From contig NZ_BSDE01000004.1 of the NCBI RefSeq assembly GCF_030268085.1, positions 124,001 to 188,000 of the forward strand: DNA of 64,000 nt, written 5' to 3'. This document shows, piece after piece, positions 8,003-16,717 of this stretch (position 1 is the stretch's first letter; each line of letters opens with the position of its first letter). This DNA is from Geothrix limicola (lineage in GTDB: Bacteria > Acidobacteriota > Holophagae > Holophagales > Holophagaceae). The notes below the pieces were generated by a model, which saw nothing but the letters and a program-made list of their open reading frames with translations, searched no databases and was not told the origin of the DNA. The position numbers and the translations under genes were made by a program.

Positions 8003-9109
8003 CTAGGCTTTCGCCGCATCCGCCTCGGCCTTCACCTTGCGGGCCTCTTCGAGGAAGGCGGGGACGAGGTCTTCCTCCTTCACCTTCCGGATGAGTTCGC
8101 CCTTGCGGTAGATGAGGCCCTCGCCCGCGCCGCCGGCCACGCCGAGATCGGCATCCTTGGCTTCGCCAGGCCCGTTCACCACGCAGCCCATCACGGCGTA
8201 CGTGATGTTCTCGTGGTTGATCTGCTTCAGGCCTTCCTCGATCTCGTTGGCCACGCGGTTGAGGTCGATCTGCACGCGGCCGCAGCTGGGGCAGCTCACC
8301 ATGCGGAAGCCGCCGCTTCTCAGGGCGAGCGAGCGCAGCATCTCGTGGCCCACGCGGCATTCGTCCTCGCCGTCGCCCGTGAGCGAGACGCGGATGGTGT
8401 CGCCCAGGCCCTCGGCCAGCAGGATGCCCATGCCGACGCTGGATCGGATGGTGCCGCCGAAGGGCGTGCCGGCTTCCGTGATGCCCAAGTGGAAGGGGTA
8501 GTCCACCTGCTTGGCCAGCAGGCGGTAGGCCTGCACGGTGCGGATCACGTCGCTGGCCTTGAGGCTGATCTTGATGTCGTAGAAGCTCTCGCGCTCCAGC
8601 GTCTCGATGTGGCGCAGGGCGCTTTCCACCATGGCTTCGGGCGTGGCGGTGCCGAACTTGTCGAGCAGGTCCTTCTCGAGGCTGCCGCCGTTCACGCCGA
8701 TGCGGATGGGGATGCCCTTCGAGCCGGCCTTGTCCACCACGGCGCGCACGCGATCCTGCCCGCCGATGTTGCCGGGATTGATGCGCAGGCAGGCCGCTCC
8801 TGCATCGGCGGCCACCAGGGCCAGGCGGTAGTCGAAGTGGATGTCGGCCACCACGGGGATGGGGCTGCGGTCGCAGATCTGATCGAAGACTTCGCCGGCC
8901 TTCTTCGTGGGCACGCTCACGCGCACGATCTCGCAGCCCGCGTTGGCGTAGGCGTAGATCTGGTTGACCGTGGCCTCCACATCCCGCGTGTCCGTCTTCG
9001 TCATGCTCTGGACGGTGATGGGCGCGTCGCCGCCCACCGGCACTTTCCCCACCAGGATCTGGCGGGTCTTGCGGCGCGGCGCGAGGGGCAGGGGTTCCTG
9101 ATCGGACAT
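8003..9109 (-). CDS. ispG: 4-hydroxy-3-methylbut-2-en-1-yl diphosphate synthase (GcpE)
   Basis: IspG converts MEcPP to HMBPP in the MEP isoprenoid pathway using a [4Fe-4S] cluster. The 368-aa protein has the N-terminal TIM-barrel (ITVQSMTKTDTRDVEATVNQ, ADIHFDYRLAL, RINPGNIG) and the C-terminal cluster domain with ligands C273 and C276 (SCPSCGR) and C309 (GCVVNGPGE), plus the conserved E316. Length is normal for the bacterial two-domain form. It lies upstream of yidD in the same direction with five bases between, so the two are probably co-transcribed. Confidence 0.96.
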   Translation of the reverse strand: MSDQEPLPLAPRRKTRQILVGKVPVGGDAPITVQSMTKTDTRDVEATVNQIYAYANAGCEIVRVSVPTKKAGEVFDQICDRSPIPVVADIHFDYRLALVAADAGAACLRINPGNIGGQDRVRAVVDKAGSKGIPIRIGVNGGSLEKDLLDKFGTATPEAMVESALRHIETLERESFYDIKISLKASDVIRTVQAYRLLAKQVDYPFHLGITEAGTPFGGTIRSSVGMGILLAEGLGDTIRVSLTGDGEDECRVGHEMLRSLALRSGGFRMVSCPSCGRVQIDLNRVANEIEEGLKQINHENITYAVMGCVVNGPGEAKDADLGVAGGAGEGLIYRKGELIRKVKEEDLVPAFLEEARKVKAEADAAKA

Positions 9110-9158
9110 GGGGCCTCAACCAAAGGATCCATTGTATCCCTGTCGAGACTTTAAGAAC

Positions 9159-9884
9159 TCAGCCAAGATCCGTGCGGCTGCTCTCCGCCAGATCGAGGAT
9201 CTGCCCCACGGCGTAGGGTTTGGTGACGAAGGTGTGAAGGTTCTGGATCTGGTGGACCACCTGGGTGGTCTGATGGATGAAGGCGCGCAGGTGCTCCAGC
9301 TGCTCGGGCGTGGCGGGGGTGTCCTGCTTGGCGAGCTGATCGGCGAGGAGCTGGGCCGAGGCCAGGGGCTGGGCCAGTTCGTGGGCCGTGCCGCCGGCCA
9401 CGGCGATGAGGGCCCGCTGGCGCTCGCCGGCCACCAGGGCCTCGTTCTGGCGGGAGAGGCGCACCATCATGCGCAGCTTGGCCAGCAGCTCGGGGAAGGA
9501 GTAGGGCTTGGTGAGGTAGTCCATGCCGCCGGCTTCCAGGCCCTGGGTCACCCAGTCCTCGCCCACGCGCATGGCGCTGAGGAAGATGACCGGCGTGTGG
9601 ACGTTGGGGCCCTTCTGACGGATGCGGCGGCAGATCTCGATGCCGTCCATTTCGGGCAGGCTCACGTCCATGAGCACGCCCTCGAAGGCCGTGCGCTGAC
9701 AGTGGTCCAGGGCCTCGCGCGCGGTCTCGACGCAGGTCAGGCGGAAGGGGTGGCGCTTCAGCTCGAGGCTGAGCACCCGCAGGTTGTCCCGCTGGTCGTC
9801 CACCACGAGGATGCGGCCCGGATGCTCGGCGGTGGGGAGGAAGGCTTGTAGCATCCCGGCAGTGTACGTCGAAGCGCGGCCCAT
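9159..9884 (-). CDS. Receiver-domain protein with an orphan histidine-kinase dimerisation segment
   Basis: Residues ~23-140 are a CheY-like receiver domain: acidic pair D29-D30, phospho-acceptor D73 (LMDVSLPEMDG), and K126 (YLTKPYS). The remainder holds an H-box-like HisKA segment with H168 (GGTAHELAQPLASAQ) and a helical tail, but the protein stops where the ATP-binding HATPase_c domain would start. It therefore cannot be a complete kinase. It follows flgE by 30 bp and is probably the last gene of the flagellar operon, which suggests a role in motility or taxis signalling. An alternative start is the ATG at 9854 (231 aa). Confidence 0.75.
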   Translation of the reverse strand: MGRASTYTAGMLQAFLPTAEHPGRILVVDDQRDNLRVLSLELKRHPFRLTCVETAREALDHCQRTAFEGVLMDVSLPEMDGIEICRRIRQKGPNVHTPVIFLSAMRVGEDWVTQGLEAGGMDYLTKPYSFPELLAKLRMMVRLSRQNEALVAGERQRALIAVAGGTAHELAQPLASAQLLADQLAKQDTPATPEQLEHLRAFIHQTTQVVHQIQNLHTFVTKPYAVGQILDLAESSRTDLG

Positions 9885-9914
9885 GGGAGCCGCGCTTCAG
9901 TGGTCAAAGTTCGC

Positions 9915-11186
9915 CTACTGCTTGAGGTTCAAGGTCTCCTGCAGGAGCTGGTCCGTGGTGGTGACGATCTTGGAGTTCGCCTGGTAGCCGCGCTGGCTGA
10001 GGATGAGCTTGGTGAACTCGCCGGCCACGTCGACGTTGGAGAGTTCCAGGTTGGCGCCGAGGACGCCGCCGCGGCCGCCCTGGTTGGCGAGGCCGAAGGT
10101 GGGGGTTCCCGAGGCCAGGCTCTGGCCCCAGTGGTTGTTGCCGGTCTGCACGAGGCCGTTGACGTTGTTGAAGGTGGACAGGGCGACCTGGGCGAGGGCG
10201 ATGACCTGGCCGTTGGTGAAGGTGCCGCTGATGATGCCGTTCTGGTCCACCGTGAGGTCGCGCAGGGTGCCGGCGCCGTAGCCGTCCTGGAAGCTGCTGC
10301 TGGTGCTGCTGGCGGCGCTGTACTGGGTGAGGTTCGAGCTGCCGTCCGGGTTCACGATGCCGAACTTGATGGTGCTGGCGGCGGAGCCGTTGCCCCAGGC
10401 GATGTTGAGGGTGGGGTTGGCGGCCACGGTGTTGCCGTTGCCGTTGACATCCTGCAGGGTGCCCGAGGCCGAGAAGGTGAGGGTGCCCGTGTTCTGGCCG
10501 CCGATGGTGGCGCCGGCGGGGCCCGCGACCGCGTAGGACCAGGTGTTGGTGCCCGTCTTGGTGTAGGTGATGGTGAGGGTCTGGGTGTTGCCCTGGCTGT
10601 CGTAGACCTGGATGGGCGTCGTGAGGGCCGAGGTGGCGCCATTGGCGGCGGAGGCATTCAGGTTGACGCCGGTGCGGATGTTCTGGGTGGCAAAGGCGCT
10701 GGCGGTGGTGCTGGCATCGATGCGGATCGGGGCCAGGGCCGCGGAGGTGTTGACGTTGCCGGTGACGGGATCGCGGTTCCAGCCCATGACGTTGGATCCG
10801 TCGCTGGCCACGAGGTAGCCGGCGTTGTTGCGGGTGAAGTTGCCGGCGCGGGAGAAGACCTGGCGGCCGTCCGTGGTCTGCAGGGTGAAGAAGCCGTTGC
10901 CCTGGATGGCCATGTCGAGCGCGTTGCCGGTGCTCTGGAAGGAGGACTGCGAGAAGTCCTGGCTCACGCTGTTCACCTGGACGCCCAGGCCGAACTGGAT
11001 GGGGTTGCCGTTCCCCTGCGTGGAGACGCCGCCCAGGCTCGTGCTGAAGATGTCCCGGAAGGTCGAGGACGAGCCCTTGAAGCCCACCGTGTTGATGTTC
11101 GACAGGTTGTTGCCGATCACGTTGAGGGCGTTGGCGTTGGTGGAGAGGCCGGAAAGGCCGGAGTAGAAGGCGGAATAGAGGCTCAT
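9915..11186 (-). CDS. flgE: Flagellar hook protein FlgE
   Basis: FlgE is the building block of the flagellar hook, exported by the flagellar type III apparatus. The N-terminus has the rod/hook motif (SGLSTNANALNVIGNNLSNINTVGFK), the middle has beta-rich domains with many Thr/Ser/Asn, and the C-terminus has the D0 helix (VDVAGEFTKLILSQRGYQAN...TTTDQLLQETLNLK). At 423 aa it is a normal length. It follows flgD by 26 bp in the hook part of the operon, downstream of the length-control protein FliK, a common order. Confidence 0.95.
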   Translation of the reverse strand: MSLYSAFYSGLSGLSTNANALNVIGNNLSNINTVGFKGSSSTFRDIFSTSLGGVSTQGNGNPIQFGLGVQVNSVSQDFSQSSFQSTGNALDMAIQGNGFFTLQTTDGRQVFSRAGNFTRNNAGYLVASDGSNVMGWNRDPVTGNVNTSAALAPIRIDASTTASAFATQNIRTGVNLNASAANGATSALTTPIQVYDSQGNTQTLTITYTKTGTNTWSYAVAGPAGATIGGQNTGTLTFSASGTLQDVNGNGNTVAANPTLNIAWGNGSAASTIKFGIVNPDGSSNLTQYSAASSTSSSFQDGYGAGTLRDLTVDQNGIISGTFTNGQVIALAQVALSTFNNVNGLVQTGNNHWGQSLASGTPTFGLANQGGRGGVLGANLELSNVDVAGEFTKLILSQRGYQANSKIVTTTDQLLQETLNLKQ

Positions 11187-11212
11187 GGGAACTCCTTAGA
11201 CGCGGAAGCGGA

Positions 11213-11887
11213 TCAGGCGGAAACGCCGAGGACCTTGGACAGGGGGAAGGTGTTGGTGCCGGAGAGGACGGAGATGGCGCCGGAGCTCGAGAAGGCCACC
11301 GAATCCACCTTCACGATCAGGCTGGTCTGGAAGGGCACGGCGGTCTTGCCGTCCGGTCCGGTGGCGGTGACGCTCACGGCGTAGGCGCCGTCGGGAAGCT
11401 GGTTCCCGGATGAATCCTTGCCGTCCCAGTTCACCGTGGCCTTGCCGGAGTTCAGGTTGCCCTGGGGCAGGGTCGCCACGATGTTGCCCTTGGCGTCCTT
11501 CACGGTGAAGGTCACGTTGGCCGCCGAATTCAGATAGATGTTCATGGAGGCTTGGCCGGACTGCAGGTTGAAGCCGGAGCCGTCCACTTCCACCTTCTTG
11601 CCGATCATCGACGCGGCCTGGGCCTGGAAGATGCCCGTGTTCTGGGACTGCAGCCCCTGCAGCAGCGTGTTCGTCTGCTGGGCCTGCTCCAGGCTCGAGA
11701 AGCTCGTCAGCTGCTGGACCATGGCGTTGGGATCCTGGCTGGATGAGGTCGGATCCTGGTTCTTGAGCTGGGCCACGAGCAGCTGAAGGAAACCGTCCTT
11801 GTCGATGGTGTTGCTGGGGCCGGTCTTGGTGCCGCTGGTGGCGGCGCTGGTCGCCGAATTCGTCGCGCCGATCATTCCGGTTTCCAT
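11213..11887 (-). CDS. flgD: Flagellar hook capping protein FlgD
   Basis: FlgD caps the growing hook and guides FlgE assembly. Residues ~30-85 carry the FlgD N-terminal signature (KDGFLQLLVAQLKNQDPT, then LTSFSSLEQAQQTN). The rest forms the FlgD Ig-like/FLG_TUDOR domain (NVTFTVKDAKGNIVATLPQG, VNWDGKDSSGNQLPDGAYAV). The length of 224 aa is normal. It lies between fliK and flgE. Confidence 0.94.
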   Translation of the reverse strand: METGMIGATNSATSAATSGTKTGPSNTIDKDGFLQLLVAQLKNQDPTSSSQDPNAMVQQLTSFSSLEQAQQTNTLLQGLQSQNTGIFQAQAASMIGKKVEVDGSGFNLQSGQASMNIYLNSAANVTFTVKDAKGNIVATLPQGNLNSGKATVNWDGKDSSGNQLPDGAYAVSVTATGPDGKTAVPFQTSLIVKVDSVAFSSSGAISVLSGTNTFPLSKVLGVSA

Positions 11888-11927
11888 GGGGACCTCCGAT
11901 GACTGGTGAGAACAGGAAACGTGCCGA

Positions 11928-13523
11928 TCATGCGTAGAGCTCGACGCGGTGCGGGTTCAGGATGGATGGCTGCAGGGTCACCGGTGCTTCTTGCCGGGTG
12001 TTCGTGAGGTCCGCCGCCGCCGGTTCGCGGAACGATGGCGCCGAGGGGGCTTCCTGGAAGGGGCGATGGCCCTGGTGGAGATCGAAACTGCCGAGCTGGA
12101 GCCCCTGCTCCTTCAACGACATCTCCAGGTGGGGGCGCCCCTCCTGCACGGCCTGGACCGAGCCCGGTTCGGTGACCCACAGGCGGGCGTGCACCTCGCC
12201 GCCTTCGACCTTGAGGTGGATGGTCACCTGCCCGAGGGAGTCGGGGTGGAGCTGCAGCTGGGCCTCCTGGACGCCGCCCTTCAGCATCCACTTCAACCCG
12301 CCCTCCACCTGGAGCACGGGGGAGGCCGGAGGCGTGGCCGGCGCCGCGGGAGGGGCTGCGGCCGTGGCGCTCGCGGGCGCTGACTCGGCCGTGCGGGACA
12401 GCGCATTCAGGGCCGCGAAGGCGGAGCCATCGGGGGTGTGGGTGGTCGAAGACAGGGACAGACCGGGCTTGGACGCCGCGCCTTCGGACGGAGCCGGAGT
12501 GGTTTCCGTGCCCGTCATGGGCTGGGCGTTGGCCTTGGCGGCCGCGAAGGTCGTTTCCTGCGCGTTCACCAGGGGGGTCGCAGGCGCGTTCGCCTTGGGG
12601 GGCTCCTGGGGGCCCTGGCGCGCCGGGGCGGGCGCATCGAGGAGCTTGGCGGGCTTGTCGGAGGTCGGGGCCGGATCCGCCTGGGCACCGGCCTTCGCCG
12701 CGTCCAGGGCCTCGGAGGCCGGGGTCTCCTTGGATCGGGTTTCAGGTTCGGCAAGGACTGCCTGGGCTACCACCTGAGCCGCGGGAAGCGGGGTCGCAGG
12801 AGCTGGATCCGGCTGGACCTGGGCCTCGGCCTTGGCGGGCGCCGGGGCCGGCAGGGTGACCGGCGGCGCGGCGGGAAGGGGCGTCGTCGCAGGCTCGGCC
12901 TTCGGAGCCGCCGGGGCGGCCTGGCTCCATTGGATGCTGAGGGTCCCGGCCTGTGCGCCCGCGGCCTTGGTCGCCGAGGCTGCCTCGGAGGCGGCGGAGG
13001 GCAGGCTCGGCTGGGCGCCCTTCGTCGCGGCGGCGCTGGCATCCAGGGAAGCCGGGCCGGTACCGACGGACGGGGCGGCCGGGATCAGTGGAAGCTCCGT
13101 GGGCACCTGAAGGACCACACCCTTCTGTACGGGCATGGGCTGGTCGGTGCTCGGGTCGGTGCTCGATGTCGCGGTGTCACTGCTGGGTTTCGCGGCGTCC
13201 GCGCCGGAGGCCGAGGGATCCTTCTTCGATTCGGAGGAGGCCGCCTTGGGACCGGGCTTGGGACTGGGCTTGTCGGTCGCCACCGGGGCGAGAGAATCCG
13301 CGTCGGCCCGGTCTTCCGGGGCGCGGACCTTCGCGTCCCGATCGGACTTGGCCTGGCTGCTGGAGGCGTGTTCGGGCGCCTTGGGGGGCGTCGGGGGCTG
13401 TACGAACTGGGCCATCAGGCCAGCGAACTGGCCGTCAGACCCATCCGTGCCTTTGGGTTCAGGCCGCTCCGGGAGGGGGCGATCCGGAACCGCCAGGACG
13501 GCGGTTGGGCTGGCACTTGCCAT
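11928..13523 (-). CDS. fliK: Flagellar hook-length control protein FliK
   Basis: FliK measures hook length and switches the export substrate from hook to filament. The first ~430 residues are a low-complexity Ala/Pro/Lys-rich ruler-like region. The conserved part is C-terminal (about 440-510): LQLHPDSLGQVTIHLKVEGG, EVHARLWVTEP, LEMSLKEQGLQLGSFDL, typical of the Flg_hook domain. I chose the ATG at 13523 (531 aa) because GAGGT precedes it; an ORF extension upstream to 13580 lacks such support. It is followed by flgD. Confidence 0.9.
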   Translation of the reverse strand: MASASPTAVLAVPDRPLPERPEPKGTDGSDGQFAGLMAQFVQPPTPPKAPEHASSSQAKSDRDAKVRAPEDRADADSLAPVATDKPSPKPGPKAASSESKKDPSASGADAAKPSSDTATSSTDPSTDQPMPVQKGVVLQVPTELPLIPAAPSVGTGPASLDASAAATKGAQPSLPSAASEAASATKAAGAQAGTLSIQWSQAAPAAPKAEPATTPLPAAPPVTLPAPAPAKAEAQVQPDPAPATPLPAAQVVAQAVLAEPETRSKETPASEALDAAKAGAQADPAPTSDKPAKLLDAPAPARQGPQEPPKANAPATPLVNAQETTFAAAKANAQPMTGTETTPAPSEGAASKPGLSLSSTTHTPDGSAFAALNALSRTAESAPASATAAAPPAAPATPPASPVLQVEGGLKWMLKGGVQEAQLQLHPDSLGQVTIHLKVEGGEVHARLWVTEPGSVQAVQEGRPHLEMSLKEQGLQLGSFDLHQGHRPFQEAPSAPSFREPAAADLTNTRQEAPVTLQPSILNPHRVELYA

Positions 13524-13562
13524 GGGCACCTCGGCTCCGGGTGATCCGGATGGACTCGAAGG

Positions 13563-13577
13563 GCCAGGACCGTGCCG
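13563..13577 (-). promoter_or_regulatory. Sigma-54-like promoter before fliK-flgD-flgE
   Basis: On the minus strand GGCAC is followed at the exact GG-N10-GC spacing by a -12 GC. It lies in the 90-bp gap after the motE-like gene, about 40 bp before the fliK ATG. The -12 half (TGGC) is imperfect. In several bacteria hook genes depend on sigma-54, so an internal promoter here makes sense, but GG-N10-GC can occur by chance in GC-rich DNA. Confidence 0.4.
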
Positions 13578-13613
13578 CAATCATTGGGCAAGAGTTGCTA
13601 CCGGTCGGGGGTC

Positions 13614-14159
13614 TCAGGCTCCGGGCTCTTTCGGCTTGCTCAGGCCCACGCGCTCCGAAAGGCGGCCGGCCAGCTTCGCATCCAGCGGAGCCAGCTGATC
13701 CATGAGCTTGCCGGCCTTCTTCGGCGTCATGCCCGCCAGCAGGGCCACGGCGACTTCCTGATTCTGGTTCGCCAGCTCGCGAAGGGCCTGGGCGCCTGCG
13801 GTCGGGTCCATGGCCTCGTAGGTGCGGATGAGCTGCGGATCGATGGCGGGACGGACCTTCAGGTTCTCCAGCTTGGTGAGGGCTTCCTGCACGGCGCGCT
13901 CCCGTGCGGCCAGATCGTTGCGGTCCTTGTCGAGGGTGACCTGCAGGGTGGTGAGGCGCTGCTCCATCTGGCGCAGGTCCGCCTCCTTCTGGGCGATGGC
14001 CTTCTCCCGGTTCTGAAGCTGGGAAGCCAGTTCGGCCACCTTCACGCCTTCATTGATCGCTGACCTGGCGTCGCCCTTGGGCTCCTGAGCCGACAGCCAG
14101 AGCACGCCCGCGGACAATACGACGGGCACGGAGATCCAAAGCAGGTAGCGGGGATTCAT
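13614..14159 (-). CDS. MotE/MgtE-N-like flagellar operon protein
   Basis: The 181-aa protein has an N-terminal membrane segment (YLLWISVPVVLSAGVLWLSA), a long coiled coil (about residues 35-105, REKAIAQKEADLRQMEQRL), and a C-terminal helical domain (ELANQNQEVAVALLAGMTPK...LMDQLAPLDAKLAGRLSER) like the MgtE intracellular N-domain also found in MotE proteins. MotE-type proteins chaperone or support the stator protein MotC in some bacteria; in other phyla the protein in this operon slot is less well defined. The start at 14159 gives a better signal anchor than an upstream ATG and has GGAG nearby. It lies between fliJ and fliK. Confidence 0.75.
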   Translation of the reverse strand: MNPRYLLWISVPVVLSAGVLWLSAQEPKGDARSAINEGVKVAELASQLQNREKAIAQKEADLRQMEQRLTTLQVTLDKDRNDLAARERAVQEALTKLENLKVRPAIDPQLIRTYEAMDPTAGAQALRELANQNQEVAVALLAGMTPKKAGKLMDQLAPLDAKLAGRLSERVGLSKPKEPGA

Positions 14160-14175
14160 GGGGGACTCCGAAGAC

Positions 14176-14625
14176 TCAGGCGCTCTGTCGCTGATGCCGC
14201 AGGACGGCCAGTTCATCCATTTCCAGGTTTTCGCGGATCTGCTGTTCCCGCGCGTGCTGCAGTGCCCGACGTTCCTTGAGGCGGACGAGCATGAGGTGAT
14301 TGCGGTGGGCCAGGGTGAGCGCGTCCCGGGCCGCGGCGACCTGGGCGGAGGCGGCGCGGAGGCGCTCGTAGCCTTCGAGCTGGCGGCGCTCCAGCACGAC
14401 GAGGTAGCGTTCGCCGGCCCGCCAGAGTTCCAGATCGAGGGCCTGTCCTGTCGCGAGGCGTCGGGATTCGAAGATGGCGAGGCGCTCCTCGGCCAGGGCC
14501 TCCAGGTAAGCGCGGGCCTCGCGTTCGGTCTGCAGGGCCCGGGCCAGGGCGCGCTCCGCCTCGCGCTCCAGCGCCTCCCGCAACTTGCGAAGCGGTTCGA
14601 GGCGGAAGTGGAAGCGGGCCGCCAT
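14176..14625 (-). CDS. fliJ: Flagellar export chaperone FliJ
   Basis: FliJ is the central coiled-coil stalk of the flagellar ATPase ring and helps load export substrates. The 149-aa protein is almost entirely charged helix (FRLEPLRKLREALEREAERA, then RRQLEGYERLRAASAQVAAA), with the usual RF.F.L..L start of FliJ. Sequence identity in this family is low, so the call rests on length, coiled-coil character and position: its start overlaps the fliI stop by one base. Confidence 0.9.
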   Translation of the reverse strand: MAARFHFRLEPLRKLREALEREAERALARALQTEREARAYLEALAEERLAIFESRRLATGQALDLELWRAGERYLVVLERRQLEGYERLRAASAQVAAARDALTLAHRNHLMLVRLKERRALQHAREQQIRENLEMDELAVLRHQRQSA

Positions 14626-15986
14626 CAGCTACCCGCCTTGAGGAACGGCGTGAGGTCGATGCCGAAGATCTGGCCCATGGCCAGCATGGCGTGGCGGTGG
14701 TCCGAGCCTTCGGCCGTGGCCTGGCGGAGGAAGGCCTGGATGGCGGGCTGGTACTGGATGGCCTGGTCGATGGCCGTGCTCGATCCCTTGGTGTAGGCGC
14801 CGATCTGGATGAGATCCTCCGCATCCTGGTAGGTGGCCATGAGGTCGCGCAGCTTGCTGGCCAGCTGCTTCTGCTCGGGCGGGGCCAGGGCGCTGAAGAG
14901 TCGCGACAGGCTGGACAGGACGTCGATGGCGGGGAAGTGGTTCTTCGAACCGAGTTTCCGCGAGAGCACCACGTGCCCGTCCAGGATGCCGCGCACGGCG
15001 TCGCTGATGGGCTCGTTCATGTCGTCGCCTTCCACCAGCACGGTGTAGATGCCGGTGATGGAGCCCATGCCTTCGAAGGTGCCGGCGCGCTCCATGAGGC
15101 GGGGCAGCAGGGCAAATACCGAAGGCGTGTAGCCGCGGGAGCTGGGCGGTTCTCCGGCGCTGAGGCCGACCTCGCGCTGGGCCATGGCGAAGCGCGTGAC
15201 GCTGTCCATCATCAGCAGCACGTCCTTGCCCTGGCGCATGAAGTATTCGGCCACGGTGGTGCCCGCCATGGCGCAACGCAGGCGCAGCAGGGGGCTCTGA
15301 TCGCTGGTGGAGACCACCACCACGCTGCGCTTCAGCCCCTCTTCGCCCAGGTCGTTCTCGATGAACTCGCGCAGCTCGCGGCCGCGCTCACCCACCAGCG
15401 TGATCACGTTGACGGCCGCCGACGTGTTGCGCGCGACCATGCCCAGCAGGGTGGACTTGCCCACACCCGAACCCGAGAAGATGCCCACGCGCTGGCCCTT
15501 GCCCAGGGTGAGCAGGCCGTCGATGGCACGCACGCCCGTCGACAGCACCTGGTCGATGCGCTTGCGCTGCATGGGGTTGGGCGGCGGGCCCTGCAAGGGC
15601 AGGTGGGCCGTGGGTTCGATGGGCGGGCCGCCGTCCAGGGGGCGGCCCAGGGGATCGATGACCCGGCCCAGCAGATCGTTGGCCAGGGGCAGTTCCGACT
15701 GGTGGCCCGTGCCCTCCACCCAGAGGCCGGGGCGGATGCCTTCGGTCTCCTCGATGGGCATGAGCAGCACGCGCTGGCCCGAGAACCCGACGACCTCCGC
15801 GTGGATGAGGCGGGGCTTGCCCGAGGTATCCGTGCCGTGGATGAGCATCTGTTCGCCCACGGAGCAGTCCGGGCCGCTGGATTCCACCACCAGACCCACG
15901 ACCTTGGTGACCCGGCCCATCCAATCGCCCTTGGGCAGGCCGCGGGTGCGGGCTGCGAGCAGGGACAGGTCGATGACGCCGCTCAC
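14625..15986 (-). CDS. fliI: Flagellum-specific ATPase FliI
   Basis: FliI is the F1-beta-like ATPase that energises flagellar type III export. The Walker A motif is GIFSGSGVGKST with K177; Walker B-like VLLMMDSVTRFAMAQREVGL and the signature GEPPSSRGYTPSVFALLPRL are present. At 453 aa it is full length. It overlaps fliH by four bases and fliJ by one, indicating translational coupling of the soluble export complex FliH-FliI-FliJ. Confidence 0.97.
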   Translation of the reverse strand: MSGVIDLSLLAARTRGLPKGDWMGRVTKVVGLVVESSGPDCSVGEQMLIHGTDTSGKPRLIHAEVVGFSGQRVLLMPIEETEGIRPGLWVEGTGHQSELPLANDLLGRVIDPLGRPLDGGPPIEPTAHLPLQGPPPNPMQRKRIDQVLSTGVRAIDGLLTLGKGQRVGIFSGSGVGKSTLLGMVARNTSAAVNVITLVGERGRELREFIENDLGEEGLKRSVVVVSTSDQSPLLRLRCAMAGTTVAEYFMRQGKDVLLMMDSVTRFAMAQREVGLSAGEPPSSRGYTPSVFALLPRLMERAGTFEGMGSITGIYTVLVEGDDMNEPISDAVRGILDGHVVLSRKLGSKNHFPAIDVLSSLSRLFSALAPPEQKQLASKLRDLMATYQDAEDLIQIGAYTKGSSTAIDQAIQYQPAIQAFLRQATAEGSDHRHAMLAMGQIFGIDLTPFLKAGS

Positions 15987-16708
15987 GGCGCCCCCTCCTC
16001 CTTCATGCGGGCGATGAGCTGCATGAGCTGCTCGCGGCGGCGCTCCAGGGTGCCGTTGAGGATGCCCTGGGGGGCCTCGAGGCGCAGGCTGCCCCGGGAA
16101 AGGCTGCCGTCGGCCAGGAGGGTGAGCCCCGAATGGCCCACGAAATGATCCCCGAGCTGTTCGAGATCCGCGGGATTGAGGTAGATCTGCATGGGCATTT
16201 CGCCGTCGCGGCGTCCGCGGGGCAGGGGGAAGGGCAGCTCCTCGAGGATGCGCTCCATGAGGGCCTTCACGGCGCCGGGCGACTGCTCGATCTGCTGGAC
16301 GGCCAGGTGTTCCCCGACGGCGAGGGAGAGGGCCACCAGTTCCTCATTCAGGGCCTCGCGCAGCATCAGGGAGGTGGAGGCCAGTTCCGCCAGTTGTTCA
16401 TCGAGGCGCTGGATGTACGACTTGTACTGGCTTTCGCCGAAGGCGCGCCCTTCGGCTTCGCCGGAAGCGAAGCCTTCCTCGTAGGCGTGGCGGGCGATCT
16501 CCTGGGCTTGGCGTTCGGCCTCCTGGAGCCGGTCCACCAGGCGCTGCTCGATGGGCACCTGGGAATCGCCGTCGATGCCCGAGGCGATGGAATCCTGGCC
16601 ATCCTCCAGGTTCTGGCGGGCCATCATGACGTCCACGGGGAAGTACGGAAAGGCCTCCAGGTGCTTGTCCCGGAGGTCTTCGGCCTTGATGTAGCCCTTT
16701 GTGCTCAT
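15983..16708 (-). CDS. fliH: Flagellar assembly protein FliH
   Basis: FliH is the regulator/stator of the FliI ATPase at the export gate. The 241-aa protein has a variable N-terminus, a helical central part with small-residue repeats (AYEEGFASGEAEGRAFGESQ, akin to the GxxxG repeats of FliH), and a C-terminal V-ATPase-E-like domain (IYLNPADLEQLGDHF...LLADGSLSRGSLRLEA). Position between fliG and fliI with a 4-bp overlap into fliI supports it. Confidence 0.92.
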   Translation of the reverse strand: MSTKGYIKAEDLRDKHLEAFPYFPVDVMMARQNLEDGQDSIASGIDGDSQVPIEQRLVDRLQEAERQAQEIARHAYEEGFASGEAEGRAFGESQYKSYIQRLDEQLAELASTSLMLREALNEELVALSLAVGEHLAVQQIEQSPGAVKALMERILEELPFPLPRGRRDGEMPMQIYLNPADLEQLGDHFVGHSGLTLLADGSLSRGSLRLEAPQGILNGTLERRREQLMQLIARMKEEGAP

Positions 16709-16717
16709 GACGACGCC

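Noticed and set aside
7999-8019. Upstream start for yidD at 8019
   Set aside because: It would overlap ispG by 17 bp and add seven residues (MRRKPRA) not expected in YidD; the ATG at 7998 fits better.
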